DNA of 64,000 nt from Roseburia sp. GTDB taxonomy: Bacteria; Bacillota; Clostridia; Lachnospirales; Lachnospiraceae. Positions 51,333 to 62,119 of this stretch are shown piece by piece. The notes beneath the pieces are model-generated. The model searched no databases and was not told the DNA's origin. It saw only the letters and a program-made list of their open reading frames with translations. The stretch spans positions 1 to 64,000 of the forward strand of contig JAPFDX010000001.1 of NCBI GenBank assembly GCA_026168605.1, written 5' to 3'. Position numbers and translations under genes: made by a program. Each line of letters begins with the position of its first letter. Position 1 is the first letter of the stretch.

Positions 51333-52589
51333 TCAGGTATCGTTTCGTCTGGCGCGGCTCATGCCCCCGGTCATATGGGAAATCTCACTGTCATCGTTGT
51401 CCTGCCCGAGAAAACAGGCGCGCCGGATGGAATCCTCACCATAGCGGCTGCGGATCTTGTCCACGGCGGAGTTGAGCTTCGCGAGCTTCTCGTTGCGACC
51501 GTTGTCGAACAGGTCATACTGTTCATAGGTCTCGGAAGTCGCATGGCTGGTGGAGACGCCGAGGAGCCGGATAGGAGAGTGATCCCATGCAGCGTCAAAG
51601 AGCCGGCAGGCGCACGCATAGATGCGCTCGGTCACATTTGTGGAGGAATCCAGGGTCATCTGGCGGCAGGTGTTGTGAAATTCACAGTCGGTGATCTGCA
51701 CCTGCACAACGCTGATGTAAGCGCCTGCGGCGCGCAGTCTTGCGCCGACTGTCTCACAGAGGGAGAGCAGGACGCGCCTGGCGGTATCGGAATCCGTGAC
51801 GTCGAAGGGGATGGTCATGGAGTTGCCGTAGCACTTGTTCGCAGGCTCGGTGTGCGTCAGCGGCGTACACTCGATCCCGTTGGCGTAATTCCAGATCGTA
51901 TCGCCGTGCGATTTTAAAACGGAGACGATCATATCGTGGTCGGACTGCGCCAACTCCCCGATGGTTGTGATGCCAAGCCCACGCAGACGGCGTGCTGAGG
52001 AACGGCCGACGAAAAACAGCTCTTCCACCGGAAGCGGCCAGAATTTGGCGGCGATCTCGTCGGGGAAAAGCGTGTGCACGCGGTCGGGCTTCTCAAAATC
52101 GGATGCCATCTTGGCGAGCAGACGGTTTGTTGACACGCCGATGTTCACCGTGAAGTGGAGTTCGTCGTGTATGATATCCTTTAATTTGTGCGCGAAAGCG
52201 ACCGGATCACCGTAGAGAGTTTTCGTCCCCGTCATGTCGCAGAATGCCTCGTCGATGCTGTACGCCTCAACGGCGGGCGCATATCTGCGCAGAAGTTCCA
52301 TAAACTCACCGGATCGCCGGACGTAGAGGTCAAAATCAGGCGGATAAGCCTTTAAAACCGGACATTTGCGCCGCGCGGACGCCAACGCCTCGCCCGTGCG
52401 GATGCCGTAGCGTTTTGCGAAGGGAGATTTTGCAAGGACGATCCCGTGGCGCATCTCCTCGTTGCCGCCGATCACGGCGGGAAAGGTGCGGATATCGGGA
52501 GCGTCCGGGTTTTCCTCCAGACGGCGGGCGGCTTCCCAGCTTAAAAAGGCGGAATTGACATCGATATGATAGATTACGGGTTCCGGCAT
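51333..52589 (-). CDS. dinB: Y-family DNA polymerase (DinB, Pol IV)
   Basis: Error-prone translesion polymerase. 418 residues. Catalytic carboxylates are in IYHIDVNSAFLSWEA and AYSIDEAFCDMTG. Also visible are AKSPFAKRYGIRTGEAL (finger), VNIGVSTNRLLAKMASDFEKP, and the helix-hairpin-helix PVEELFFVGRSSARRLRGLGITTIGELA. The C-terminal little-finger domain is intact, but I see no clear beta-clamp motif at the very end. AAGGAGACC precedes the ATG. It is divergent from the DUF4422 gene with repeat copy D in between. Confidence 0.95.
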   Translation of the reverse strand: MPEPVIYHIDVNSAFLSWEAARRLEENPDAPDIRTFPAVIGGNEEMRHGIVLAKSPFAKRYGIRTGEALASARRKCPVLKAYPPDFDLYVRRSGEFMELLRRYAPAVEAYSIDEAFCDMTGTKTLYGDPVAFAHKLKDIIHDELHFTVNIGVSTNRLLAKMASDFEKPDRVHTLFPDEIAAKFWPLPVEELFFVGRSSARRLRGLGITTIGELAQSDHDMIVSVLKSHGDTIWNYANGIECTPLTHTEPANKCYGNSMTIPFDVTDSDTARRVLLSLCETVGARLRAAGAYISVVQVQITDCEFHNTCRQMTLDSSTNVTERIYACACRLFDAAWDHSPIRLLGVSTSHATSETYEQYDLFDNGRNEKLAKLNSAVDKIRSRYGEDSIRRACFLGQDNDDSEISHMTGGMSRARRNDT

Positions 52590-52625
52590 GGGAAGGTCTC
52601 CTTTCGGCTTTGTTCTTAATAAAAG

Positions 52626-52945
52626 TATCTAAAATGATGTAGCGGTCAAAAAGCAGCTTTCAAAGATTGCATCTGGTACACTGCACAAATGGTATTCTTT
52701 TTGTTCAGGTTCCGAATCCAAGAGCCTCTAAAATGTTCCGGGATAGGTATTGTATCCAGACGCAACCGCCCTCTATGCGCCGTCCGTGGCGCAGTTCGGG
52801 CTTTCGCCGGCATCCCTGCCGTCGAATTGCTGAAAACTGACGGAACATTAAGATGCTCTAAGATTCTCCACATTCACAAATCAGAATACCCTTTGTGCAG
52901 TGTGCCAGTTCCACTTTGAAGTGCCACTTTTGCCTCAAATATGAT
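52626..52945 (-). repeat. Dispersed structured repeat, copy D (reverse orientation)
   Basis: About 320 nt in the 425-base gap between divergent dinB and the DUF4422 gene, inverted relative to copies A-C. Arms pair through GGTCAAAAAGC/CACTTTTGCC-type ends, TTTCAAAG/CTTTGAA and ACTGCACAAATGGTATTCT/AGAATACCCTTTGTGCAGT. The core on the plus strand shows GCCC (52768-52771) with GGGC (52798-52801) around GCGCC/GGCGC. It is of the same pair type as copy B (G-C where A and C have A-T). Confidence 0.75.
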
Positions 52946-52959
52946 ACAATAATTATACC
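52930..52959 (+). promoter_or_regulatory. Possible promoter of the DUF4422 gene overlapping the repeat end
   Basis: TTGCCT (52930-52935), an 18-nt spacer and TATACC (52954-52959), 55 nt before the ATG. The -35 box lies in the outer arm of repeat copy D, so the repeat may supply part of the promoter. Confidence 0.4.
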
Positions 52960-53014
52960 AGAACGTCGCCGGAAAGTAAATAACAATCGAACGTATATTC
53001 GAAAGAGGGAAAGT

Positions 53015-54136
53015 ATGAAGATTCGCATCTATACAATGACACATAAAAAATTTGAGGCACCGAAAGACCCGCTGTACCAGCCGCTTCACGTGGGGCGCGC
53101 GAAAAGCGCAGATCTGGGCTATCCGGGGGACGACACGGGAGAAAACATTTCGGAGTTAAACTGCTATTACAGTGAACTGACCGGGTTATACTGGGTTTGG
53201 AAAAACTGTCATGACGTCGATTATGTCGGCACGTGCCATTACAGACGCTATCTGATCAATGAGAGGGAGCAGGTTTTTACGGAGGCGGAGTATGAGACGC
53301 TTCTGTCGGAATACGACCTTGTGACGACAAAACGGGTGAAACTGAACAATTCCTATTATGACGGATTCTCGGCGAACCACAACCGGGCGGCGCTCGATGC
53401 GACGGGCGAGGTGATCCGGGAACTTTACCCGGAATACCATGAGCTGTTTGTGCGTCTGGTCAACAGCACGGAGACCTATTTCGGAAATATGTTTGTCACA
53501 TCGAAACCGCTGTATGACGCCTACTGTGAATGGCTGTTTTCGATTTTTGCGGCGGTGTCGGAGCGCATCTGCCTTGAGACCGGGGAGGACGCGTACCACA
53601 AGCGGGTGTTCGGGTTTATCTCGGAATTTCTGCTTCTTGTATGGGTGAGAAAGAAGAAGCTTCGCGTGAAGGAATGTAAGGTCGGGATGATCGGCGAGAA
53701 GGCGGAGACACGCGAACTGAAGGAGCGGCTTGCGGAGTATTTTCTGCGCCGCGATATTGTGGGGGCAAAAGCTTATTTTTTGAAGCGCAGGGAGGAGCGC
53801 CCGGATGTGATGATGGAGGCGTCGGATGTGACGGGCGAGCTGCGCCTTTGTATGCAGGTGATCGCGACGGCGGGAATGGAGCAGGAGGCATATGGGAGAA
53901 GTATCCTGGAGCGGGAAAATCGTTTCCGCGAACTGATGGAGATCTTTGCAACGGTCAACCGCGTGGTTGCCGGGGCGCGGAGCGGGGAGATCTGTAAGGA
54001 GGATATCCGCTTTTTGAAGAAAAACGGGGTGTCGGAGCTGGCGCTTGCGGCCGCCGTACAGATCCCGGGAGGAGAAAAGGGCGGCAGAGAGCGGGTTTTG
54101 CAGGAGATTTTGCGCTGTATGGAGGCGGATTTCTAG
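53015..54136 (+). CDS. DUF4422 family protein (glycan-synthesis type)
   Basis: 373 residues. The N-terminal ~230 residues match the DUF4422 family often found in capsule and exopolysaccharide gene sets: KIRIYTMTHKKFEAPKD, the ENISELNCYYSELTGLYWVWKN block, VGTCHYRRYL, NNSYYDGFSANHNRAAL, GNMFVTSKPLYDAYCEWLF, and RVFGFISEFLLLVW. This is a GT-A-like fold in family descriptions, with donor and acceptor unknown. The C-terminal ~130 residues are helical, Glu/Arg-rich and not recognised. AAGAGGGAAAGT precedes ATG 53015. It stands alone, away from any polysaccharide cluster. Confidence 0.8.
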   Translation: MKIRIYTMTHKKFEAPKDPLYQPLHVGRAKSADLGYPGDDTGENISELNCYYSELTGLYWVWKNCHDVDYVGTCHYRRYLINEREQVFTEAEYETLLSEYDLVTTKRVKLNNSYYDGFSANHNRAALDATGEVIRELYPEYHELFVRLVNSTETYFGNMFVTSKPLYDAYCEWLFSIFAAVSERICLETGEDAYHKRVFGFISEFLLLVWVRKKKLRVKECKVGMIGEKAETRELKERLAEYFLRRDIVGAKAYFLKRREERPDVMMEASDVTGELRLCMQVIATAGMEQEAYGRSILERENRFRELMEIFATVNRVVAGARSGEICKEDIRFLKKNGVSELALAAAVQIPGGEKGGRERVLQEILRCMEADF

Positions 54137-54175
54137 TACTTTTTCAATCCATTTCTTAAATTTTGCATATATGTC

Positions 54176-54204
54176 TTGAAAAAAGTAAAACTTTCTGTTA
54201 CCAT
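54176..54204 (+). promoter_or_regulatory. Promoter of tRNA-Arg
   Basis: TTGAAA (54176-54181), a 17-nt spacer and TACCAT (54199-54204), 32 nt before the tRNA. Confidence 0.5.
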
Positions 54205-54236
54205 AAATGAGTTGTTTCTTGTAGGAGAGACAACGG

Positions 54237-54308
54237 GCAACCGTAGTCTAATGGATAGAACACCGGACTCCGACTCCGGCAATGCGGGTTCGATTCCCGC
54301 CGGGTGCA
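54237..54308 (+). tRNA. tRNA-Arg (anticodon CCG)
   Basis: 72 nt without encoded CCA. Acceptor GCAACCG (54237-54243) faces CGGGTGC (54301-54307). The anticodon stem CCGGA/TCCGG encloses loop CTCCGAC, giving anticodon CCG (54270-54272), which reads CGG. The T arm is GCGGG-TTCGATT-CCCGC. Two oddities are an A-G mismatch at acceptor pair 4-69, and a D stem GTCT/GAAC with a C-A mismatch and a T-G wobble. Loops and the discriminator A are otherwise normal. Confidence 0.85.
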
Positions 54309-54404
54309 TTTTGAGAGATACAGCAGGGGTGTTTCCCTGCCGTTTATGATTGGGAGAAGTGTTGGAAGAGCTTGTACGGTCTGGAAAGGTACGGTGGATA
54401 ATCA

Positions 54405-55691
54405 ATGGAAAATTCCAAATTAAAAGATAGATTAAAACAGCAGAAAAATGACAGAATCTTACAGTTTATCAAGGAGCACATCCGCTATTTTGCAGCAGGC
54501 GCACTGCTTGTCATCATGGTGGTCGTGCTTGCGATGTGCGCAAAGCCGGAGAATGGAGACGGGATCATTACCGATGATACCTCGGCGGCAGTGGAGGAGT
54601 ATCAGGTGGACGCCCATGAGGATGTCAATGCCCTGATCCAGCAGTATTACACGGCGTATGCCGCAGGGGATGTCGCGACGATCACTTCGATCGCTTCCCC
54701 GGTCTCAGAGAATGAGCAGAGCTATATCGCGATGTTCAGCGAGTATGTGGACGAGTATCAGAATATCAAGTGCTACACCAAGAGCGGACTGGACGAGAAG
54801 TCCTATCTGGTGTCGGTGTCTATGGAGATCAAGTTTACCGGAGTGGACACACTGGCGCCGGGACTGGATTTCTTCTATGTGAGGACAAACGAGGACGGCT
54901 CTCTCTACATCGACAATTTATATTGCCAGTACAATCTCGCCAATCAGGAGAATGCGCTTGACACGAGCGTGCAGAATCTGATCCAGGAATTTGAGAACCA
55001 GGCGGACGTGATCGCGCTCCAGAGTGAGGTGCAGGCGAGATTTGACACCGCGGTGAGCGAGGATGCAAATCTGTCGACGATGATCTCGACGACGATTCCG
55101 AATGCGATCACGGGATGGGTGACACAGCTTGCACAGAATACGCAGACGCCACAGGAGCCTGCAACCGAGCAGGTATCGGAGCAGCCGGCGACCGAACAGC
55201 CGCAGGAGGAGGTTCCGCAGGAGCCTGCAACCGAGCAGCCACCGGCAGAGGCGCCTGCGCAGCAGGAAACAGTCTATGCGGTTGATACCGTGAATGTCAG
55301 GGCGGCAGCGGATACCACTTCCGAGAAGATCGGCAGTGTCGATAAGGGCACGGCGATCACGAGGACAGCAGTGGAAGGCGAGTGGAGCAAGGTAAACTAC
55401 GGCGGCTATGACGGTTACATAAAGAGCGAATATCTCTCGACAGAAGCGCCGGCACCGGACAGCACGACGGAAGAGGAGCCTGCGGATACGGGAGCTGCTC
55501 TTTCCGAGGGCACAGAGGTGCGTCTTGAGGATACCGTAAATATCCGTTCCAGCATGAGCGAGGATTCGGACAGAGTCGGAACCGCGTATGCGGGAGAGAC
55601 GGTTACCGTTGTCATGAGCTATGCGGAGGGCTGGACCAAGGTAAACTGGAACGGCAAGACCGGTTATATTAAATCATCATTATTACAGTAG
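54405..55691 (+). CDS. Membrane-anchored protein with two bacterial SH3 domains
   Basis: 428 residues. There is a Lys-rich cytosolic start, one membrane helix (~residues 28-46), and then an extracellular part. Residues ~65-185 look like an NTF2-like domain (DVNALIQQYYTAYAAGDVATITSIAS). Next comes a Pro/Gln/Glu/Thr-rich linker with EPATEQ-type repeats (~247-290). Two SH3b domains close the chain (VNVRAAADTTSEKIGSVDKGT...GYIKSEYL at ~296-343, and VNIRSSMSEDSDRVGTAYAGE...GYIKSSLL at ~380-428). SH3b modules usually bind peptidoglycan. The ribosome site is weak (GGTGGATAATCA). A strong terminator follows. Confidence 0.85.
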   Translation: MENSKLKDRLKQQKNDRILQFIKEHIRYFAAGALLVIMVVVLAMCAKPENGDGIITDDTSAAVEEYQVDAHEDVNALIQQYYTAYAAGDVATITSIASPVSENEQSYIAMFSEYVDEYQNIKCYTKSGLDEKSYLVSVSMEIKFTGVDTLAPGLDFFYVRTNEDGSLYIDNLYCQYNLANQENALDTSVQNLIQEFENQADVIALQSEVQARFDTAVSEDANLSTMISTTIPNAITGWVTQLAQNTQTPQEPATEQVSEQPATEQPQEEVPQEPATEQPPAEAPAQQETVYAVDTVNVRAAADTTSEKIGSVDKGTAITRTAVEGEWSKVNYGGYDGYIKSEYLSTEAPAPDSTTEEEPADTGAALSEGTEVRLEDTVNIRSSMSEDSDRVGTAYAGETVTVVMSYAEGWTKVNWNGKTGYIKSSLLQ

Positions 55692-55697
55692 AAGGAA

Positions 55698-55732
55698 ACG
55701 GAGACTTTTCAGAGTGAAGTCTCCGTTTTTTC
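55698..55732 (+). terminator. Terminator after the SH3 protein gene
   Basis: ACGGAGACTT (55698-55707) pairs with AAGTCTCCGT (55717-55726), then T6. Confidence 0.9.
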
Positions 55733-55747
55733 AAAGGAGCGAAGTTT

Positions 55748-58500
<2,753 letters not shown>

Positions 58501-58515
58501 AGGGAGGAAGCAGAT

Positions 58516-59448
58516 ATGCCAATCAAGACGCAGAGTGATCTGCCGGCAAAAGAAATACTGGAGAAGGAAAATATATTTGTTATGGATGAAAATCGTGCAG
58601 TGCATCAGGATATACGGGCGATCGAGATTGGAATCCTCAACCTGATGCCGTTGAAAGAGGAGACAGAGCTGCAGCTTTTGCGCTCTCTGTCGAATACGCC
58701 GTTGCAGGTGGATGTGACGTTTATCACCGTCTCCACACATGAATCAAAGAATACGTCGATGAGCCATCTGAATGAGTTTTATGAGACGTTTGAGGCTGTG
58801 CGGGGGCGCCGCTTTGACGGACTGATCATCACGGGAGCGCCGCTGGAGCAGATGGAGTATGAGGATGTGGATTACTGGGAGGAACTCTGTGAGATCTTCG
58901 AGTGGACCAAGACCCATGTGACTTCCACGCTGCACCTCTGCTGGGGAGCGCAGGCGGGGCTTTACTACCATTATGGCTTGCAGAAGTATCTGCTGCCGGA
59001 AAAAATGTTCGGCGTTTACGAGCACCATGTGAGAAACCGCAAAGTACCTCTGGTGCGAGGGTTTGACGACTGGTTTATGGCACCGCATTCCAGACACACG
59101 GAGGTGCGCACGGAGGATATCCGAAAAGTGAAGGAACTCACGATCCTGGCGGAGTCCGAGGAAGCCGGTGTATTTCTTGCGATCGCGGACGAGGGGCGAA
59201 AGATTTTTGTCATGGGACATCCCGAGTATGACCGCATTACGCTGGATAAGGAGTATAAGCGCGACAAAAACAAGGGACTGCCGATCACGCTTCCAGTCAA
59301 TTATTATCCGAACGACGATGAGACGGCGAAGCCGAAGCTCCAGTGGCGTTCCCACGGGAATATTTTGTACAGCAACTGGCTCAATTACTACGTGTACCAG
59401 CAGACGCCGTATGAGTTCATTCATACGGAGGAGATTGTGGGAAAATAG
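58516..59448 (+). CDS. metA: Homoserine O-acetyltransferase (MetA family)
   Basis: Acylates homoserine at the entry to methionine synthesis. 310 residues. The nucleophile is Cys142 in [14 protein letters not shown]; the His/Glu pair is [11 protein letters not shown]. Residue 111 is Glu (GAPLEQMEY). In published work on this family Glu111 goes with acetyl-CoA and Gly111 with succinyl-CoA, so acetyl transfer is predicted. It sits directly behind ligA with GAGGGAGGAAGC; no S-box or other riboswitch fits in the 15-nt gap. A terminator follows. Confidence 0.95.
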   Translation: MPIKTQSDLPAKEILEKENIFVMDENRAVHQDIRAIEIGILNLMPLKEETELQLLRSLSNTPLQVDVTFITVSTHESKNTSMSHLNEFYETFEAVRGRRFDGLIITGAPLEQMEYEDVDYWEELCEIFEWTKTHVTSTLHLCWGAQAGLYYHYGLQKYLLPEKMFGVYEHHVRNRKVPLVRGFDDWFMAPHSRHTEVRTEDIRKVKELTILAESEEAGVFLAIADEGRKIFVMGHPEYDRITLDKEYKRDKNKGLPITLPVNYYPNDDETAKPKLQWRSHGNILYSNWLNYYVYQQTPYEFIHTEEIVGK

Positions 59449-59464
59449 AAGATGTACGAAAAAA

Positions 59465-59493
59465 GAACGCGATGGTTTCGCGTTCTTTTTTTT
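59465..59493 (+). terminator. Terminator of the rluF-ligA-metA operon
   Basis: GAACGCGA (59465-59472) pairs with TCGCGTTC (59478-59485) and runs into T8. Confidence 0.9.
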
Positions 59494-59535
59494 ATGGAAT
59501 ATCATTTCCTATAAAATTCCTATATGTAATTTGTA

Positions 59536-59566
59536 TTGACAAAAAAATACCGGGGGGGGGTATAAT
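59536..59566 (+). promoter_or_regulatory. Promoter with poly-G spacer upstream of the MBOAT gene
   Basis: Perfect -35 TTGACA (59536-59541) and perfect -10 TATAAT (59561-59566) are separated by 19 nt that include A-rich sequence and an uninterrupted run of nine G (59552-59560). The spacer is 2 nt longer than optimal, so gain or loss of G residues would retune promoter strength. The ATG is 49 nt downstream. Confidence 0.75.
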
Positions 59567-59614
59567 GAAAATGCATTTGTATATTACATAAGAGAAATCG
59601 TTAGGAGATACAGG

Positions 59615-61099
59615 ATGCTGTTTAATTCGTTTGAGTTTCTGGTATTTTTTCCCATTGTAGTGGGAATTTATTTTGTGCTACCAAAAAAGATGCGGCAACT
59701 CTGGCTGCTAATTGCGAGTTATTATTTTTATATGAGCTGGGATGCAGTATATGCGTTGTTGATTTTCGGAGTTACACTCATCAGCTATTTGGGTGCGCGC
59801 GGTCTGGAATTCTGGATGACGCAGGGAGCGGAGCGGCGCAGAAAAATTTGCCTTTCTGTGTGTGCGGTGACAGTGCTTGGAATCTTGTTTCTGTTTAAGT
59901 ATCTGGACTTTGTGATTGAGAGTGTCAATAGGCTGGCTATATTATCTGGAAGTAGTTTGGAAGTCAGTCTGCCGTTTTCTCTGGTTCTTCCGGTTGGAAT
60001 TTCATTTTATACATTTCAGGGGCTTGGTTATCTGATCGATGTGTACCGGAGGGAGATACCGGCGGAAAAGAATTTTCTGAAATACGCACTGTTTCTCTCT
60101 TTCTTTCCACAACTTGTGGCAGGACCGATCGAGCGGAGCGGCAATTTACTTCATCAGTTGGAAGAACCGGCAGAGTTTGATTATGATTCTGCAAAAAATG
60201 GACTATTGCTGATGGTATGGGGATTTTTTGAAAAGATGTGGATTGCGGATACGGTGGCGGTAGTAGTGAATCTGATCTATGACAATTATTGGGAATATAC
60301 AGCAGGGGCAGTGCTTTTTGCGACCATTTTATTTGGAATACAGATTTACTGTGATTTTGGCGGATACAGCCACATTGCAATCGGAGCAGCACAAGTGCTT
60401 GGAATCCGTCTGATGGATAATTTCAGACAGCCGTATTTTGCGACGAGCGTGCAGGATTTCTGGCGGCGCTGGCATATCAGTCTGTCCAGTTGGTTTCGCG
60501 ATTACGTGTACATTCCTCTTGGTGGAAACCGTTGCGGAAAATGCAGGGCATACGTGAATCTGTTGGTGACCTTTCTGCTCAGCGGATTGTGGCATGGTGC
60601 GGGATGGAATTATGTTGTGTGGGGTGGTCTCCACGGCGTCTATCAGATCGCAGGGAGAATGACAAAGAAACTCCGGGAACACATCAGGGAAAAACTGCAC
60701 ATTAGAAAGGATCAAAAATTTTATAGGCTTCTGTGCATACTGATCACATTTGGACTCTGTGACTTGGCATGGTTGTTTTTCCGGGCGCCGGATATGGAAC
60801 GGGCGCTTGCCATGCTGCACTTTATGGCAGACCGTCAGGTTATCGGGCAGATGGTGGATGTGGTTTGCGCCATACCGGGACTTGAACCCATACAGTCAGC
60901 CAGAATGCTGTTGGCGATCGCGGTGCTGTTTCTGGTGGATTTTCTTCATGAAAAGGGGGTTGAGATCAGAAAATGGTTTTGTGCGCGCGGTACGTTGTTC
61001 CGGTGGGGGAGTTATATGCTGATATGGGCAGGATTTCTGATCGCTCTGGTTCAGGATTACGGGAGACCGGCGCAGGAGTTTATTTATTTCCAGTTTTAG
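59615..61099 (+). CDS. MBOAT-family O-acyltransferase (AlgI/DltB-like)
   Basis: 494 residues, about 11 membrane helices. It would carry acyl groups across the membrane for O-acetylation of a surface polysaccharide or teichoic acid. Visible family motifs are MLFNSFEFLVFFPIVVGIYFVLP at the start, PVGISFYTFQGLGYLIDVYR, FPQLVAGPIERS, CDFGGYSHIAIGAAQVLGI, FWRRWHISLSSWFRDYVYIPLGG, and LLSGLWHGAGWNYVVWGGLHG, with His327 and His340. It pairs with the SGNH-like gene 9 nt downstream. TTAGGAG precedes the ATG. It is AT-richer than the housekeeping genes around it. Confidence 0.93.
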   Translation: MLFNSFEFLVFFPIVVGIYFVLPKKMRQLWLLIASYYFYMSWDAVYALLIFGVTLISYLGARGLEFWMTQGAERRRKICLSVCAVTVLGILFLFKYLDFVIESVNRLAILSGSSLEVSLPFSLVLPVGISFYTFQGLGYLIDVYRREIPAEKNFLKYALFLSFFPQLVAGPIERSGNLLHQLEEPAEFDYDSAKNGLLLMVWGFFEKMWIADTVAVVVNLIYDNYWEYTAGAVLFATILFGIQIYCDFGGYSHIAIGAAQVLGIRLMDNFRQPYFATSVQDFWRRWHISLSSWFRDYVYIPLGGNRCGKCRAYVNLLVTFLLSGLWHGAGWNYVVWGGLHGVYQIAGRMTKKLREHIREKLHIRKDQKFYRLLCILITFGLCDLAWLFFRAPDMERALAMLHFMADRQVIGQMVDVVCAIPGLEPIQSARMLLAIAVLFLVDFLHEKGVEIRKWFCARGTLFRWGSYMLIWAGFLIALVQDYGRPAQEFIYFQF

Positions 61100-61108
61100 G
61101 AGTGTATC

Positions 61109-62062
61109 ATGAAGATTTTTATAAAAAAATTAGTAATTTTCTCCTATATGTCCGTTGTTGTGTTTGCAATGGTGTGCGTCTTGTCTGCATTGCCGCCGTT
61201 TCGACAGTTCTTTTCCCGCATTACGCTCAGTACAGGGTACCATGCCGGTGAGATGGAAACTGACTCTGTAATCCGGGCGGTGCGACAGCAGGATTCTTAT
61301 GAAAAACTGATTGTGGGAGACTGTGTTTGCAAGCAGATGTTTGACAAACTTCAGGAGGATAATGATACGTACCTTATGGCAGGGAATAATCATGCACTGA
61401 CGATGGCGGGAGAGTATCTTTTGATCCGGGAGTTTTTGGAAAATCACGAAGATGCGACGGAGGTTCTGCTTCTGGTTGGCCCGTATACACTGGAAGCGGA
61501 GATGAGTGCACTTTATGGTTACCAGTATTTTGCAGGACCATTTTCCAAGGCTGGATTGATCAATGAGCTGGATAAAGAAACATACGCAGAAGCGTGTGAT
61601 ACATTTGGAAGATGGGCACTAAACCCAGGGGTGGCAGAGTTGATTACGAATTCATCTGTAAATCAGAAAATTTATTTGAATTATCTGCTACGCCGCAATC
61701 AGGATAAGGATGTGTTGGAAAAAGGGCAGGGGAAGATGTCGGGAGAGACGATACGATATTTGCCGAGGATCAAGGAGCTCTGTGATTCCTATGGGGTGAA
61801 ACTTTCCGTGTTGCCGCCGCCGCTTGCGGATACTGATGATATGCATATACAGATGGAAAATTTTGCCCTCGAATGGGAAAAATACGGTATGAATGAGATG
61901 TTTCCAGAATATTTTGAGAGCGTGAGATATTATCCGGCGGAACGGTTTCCGGACGGGATCCATTATGGCAATGGATATGAAAGACAGAAACTTATGAACG
62001 AGGTGATACGGGAAATGTACTGTGAGCAGGGATATATGGAAGGTATCGTATTGTCAGACTAG
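61109..62062 (+). CDS. SGNH/DltD-like membrane-anchored partner of the MBOAT protein
   Basis: 317 residues: an N-terminal membrane anchor (~residues 8-28) and an extracellular domain. Block I of the SGNH fold reads LIVGDCVCKQMFD, with Cys72 where the catalytic Ser normally stands. The C-terminal Asp-x-x-His block is intact as DGIHY (Asp282, His285). MAGNNHALTMAGEY may be the third block. By analogy with AlgI-AlgJ/X and DltB-DltD pairs it should finish the acyl transfer to the glycan outside the cell. It is co-transcribed with the MBOAT gene (GGAGTG before the ATG). Confidence 0.75.
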   Translation: MKIFIKKLVIFSYMSVVVFAMVCVLSALPPFRQFFSRITLSTGYHAGEMETDSVIRAVRQQDSYEKLIVGDCVCKQMFDKLQEDNDTYLMAGNNHALTMAGEYLLIREFLENHEDATEVLLLVGPYTLEAEMSALYGYQYFAGPFSKAGLINELDKETYAEACDTFGRWALNPGVAELITNSSVNQKIYLNYLLRRNQDKDVLEKGQGKMSGETIRYLPRIKELCDSYGVKLSVLPPPLADTDDMHIQMENFALEWEKYGMNEMFPEYFESVRYYPAERFPDGIHYGNGYERQKLMNEVIREMYCEQGYMEGIVLSD

Positions 62063-62069
62063 GAGGAAG

Positions 62070-62115
62070 ACCTCCGGACTGAGCGGTTTGTCCGCATCAG
62101 AGTCCGGAGGTTTTT
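62070..62115. terminator. Terminator after the MBOAT-SGNH operon
   Basis: ACCTCCGGACT (62070-62080) pairs with AGTCCGGAGGT (62101-62111), followed by TTTT. It lies between convergent genes and may serve both. Confidence 0.85.
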
Positions 62116-62119
62116 CATA

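Noticed and set aside
54323-54340. GCAGGG/CCCTGC hairpin after tRNA-Arg as a terminator
   Set aside because: The stem is only 6 bp and no T-run follows. Termination here is unproven.
58501-58515. SAM (S-box) riboswitch before metA
   Set aside because: Only 15 nt separate ligA and metA, and no S-box core is present.
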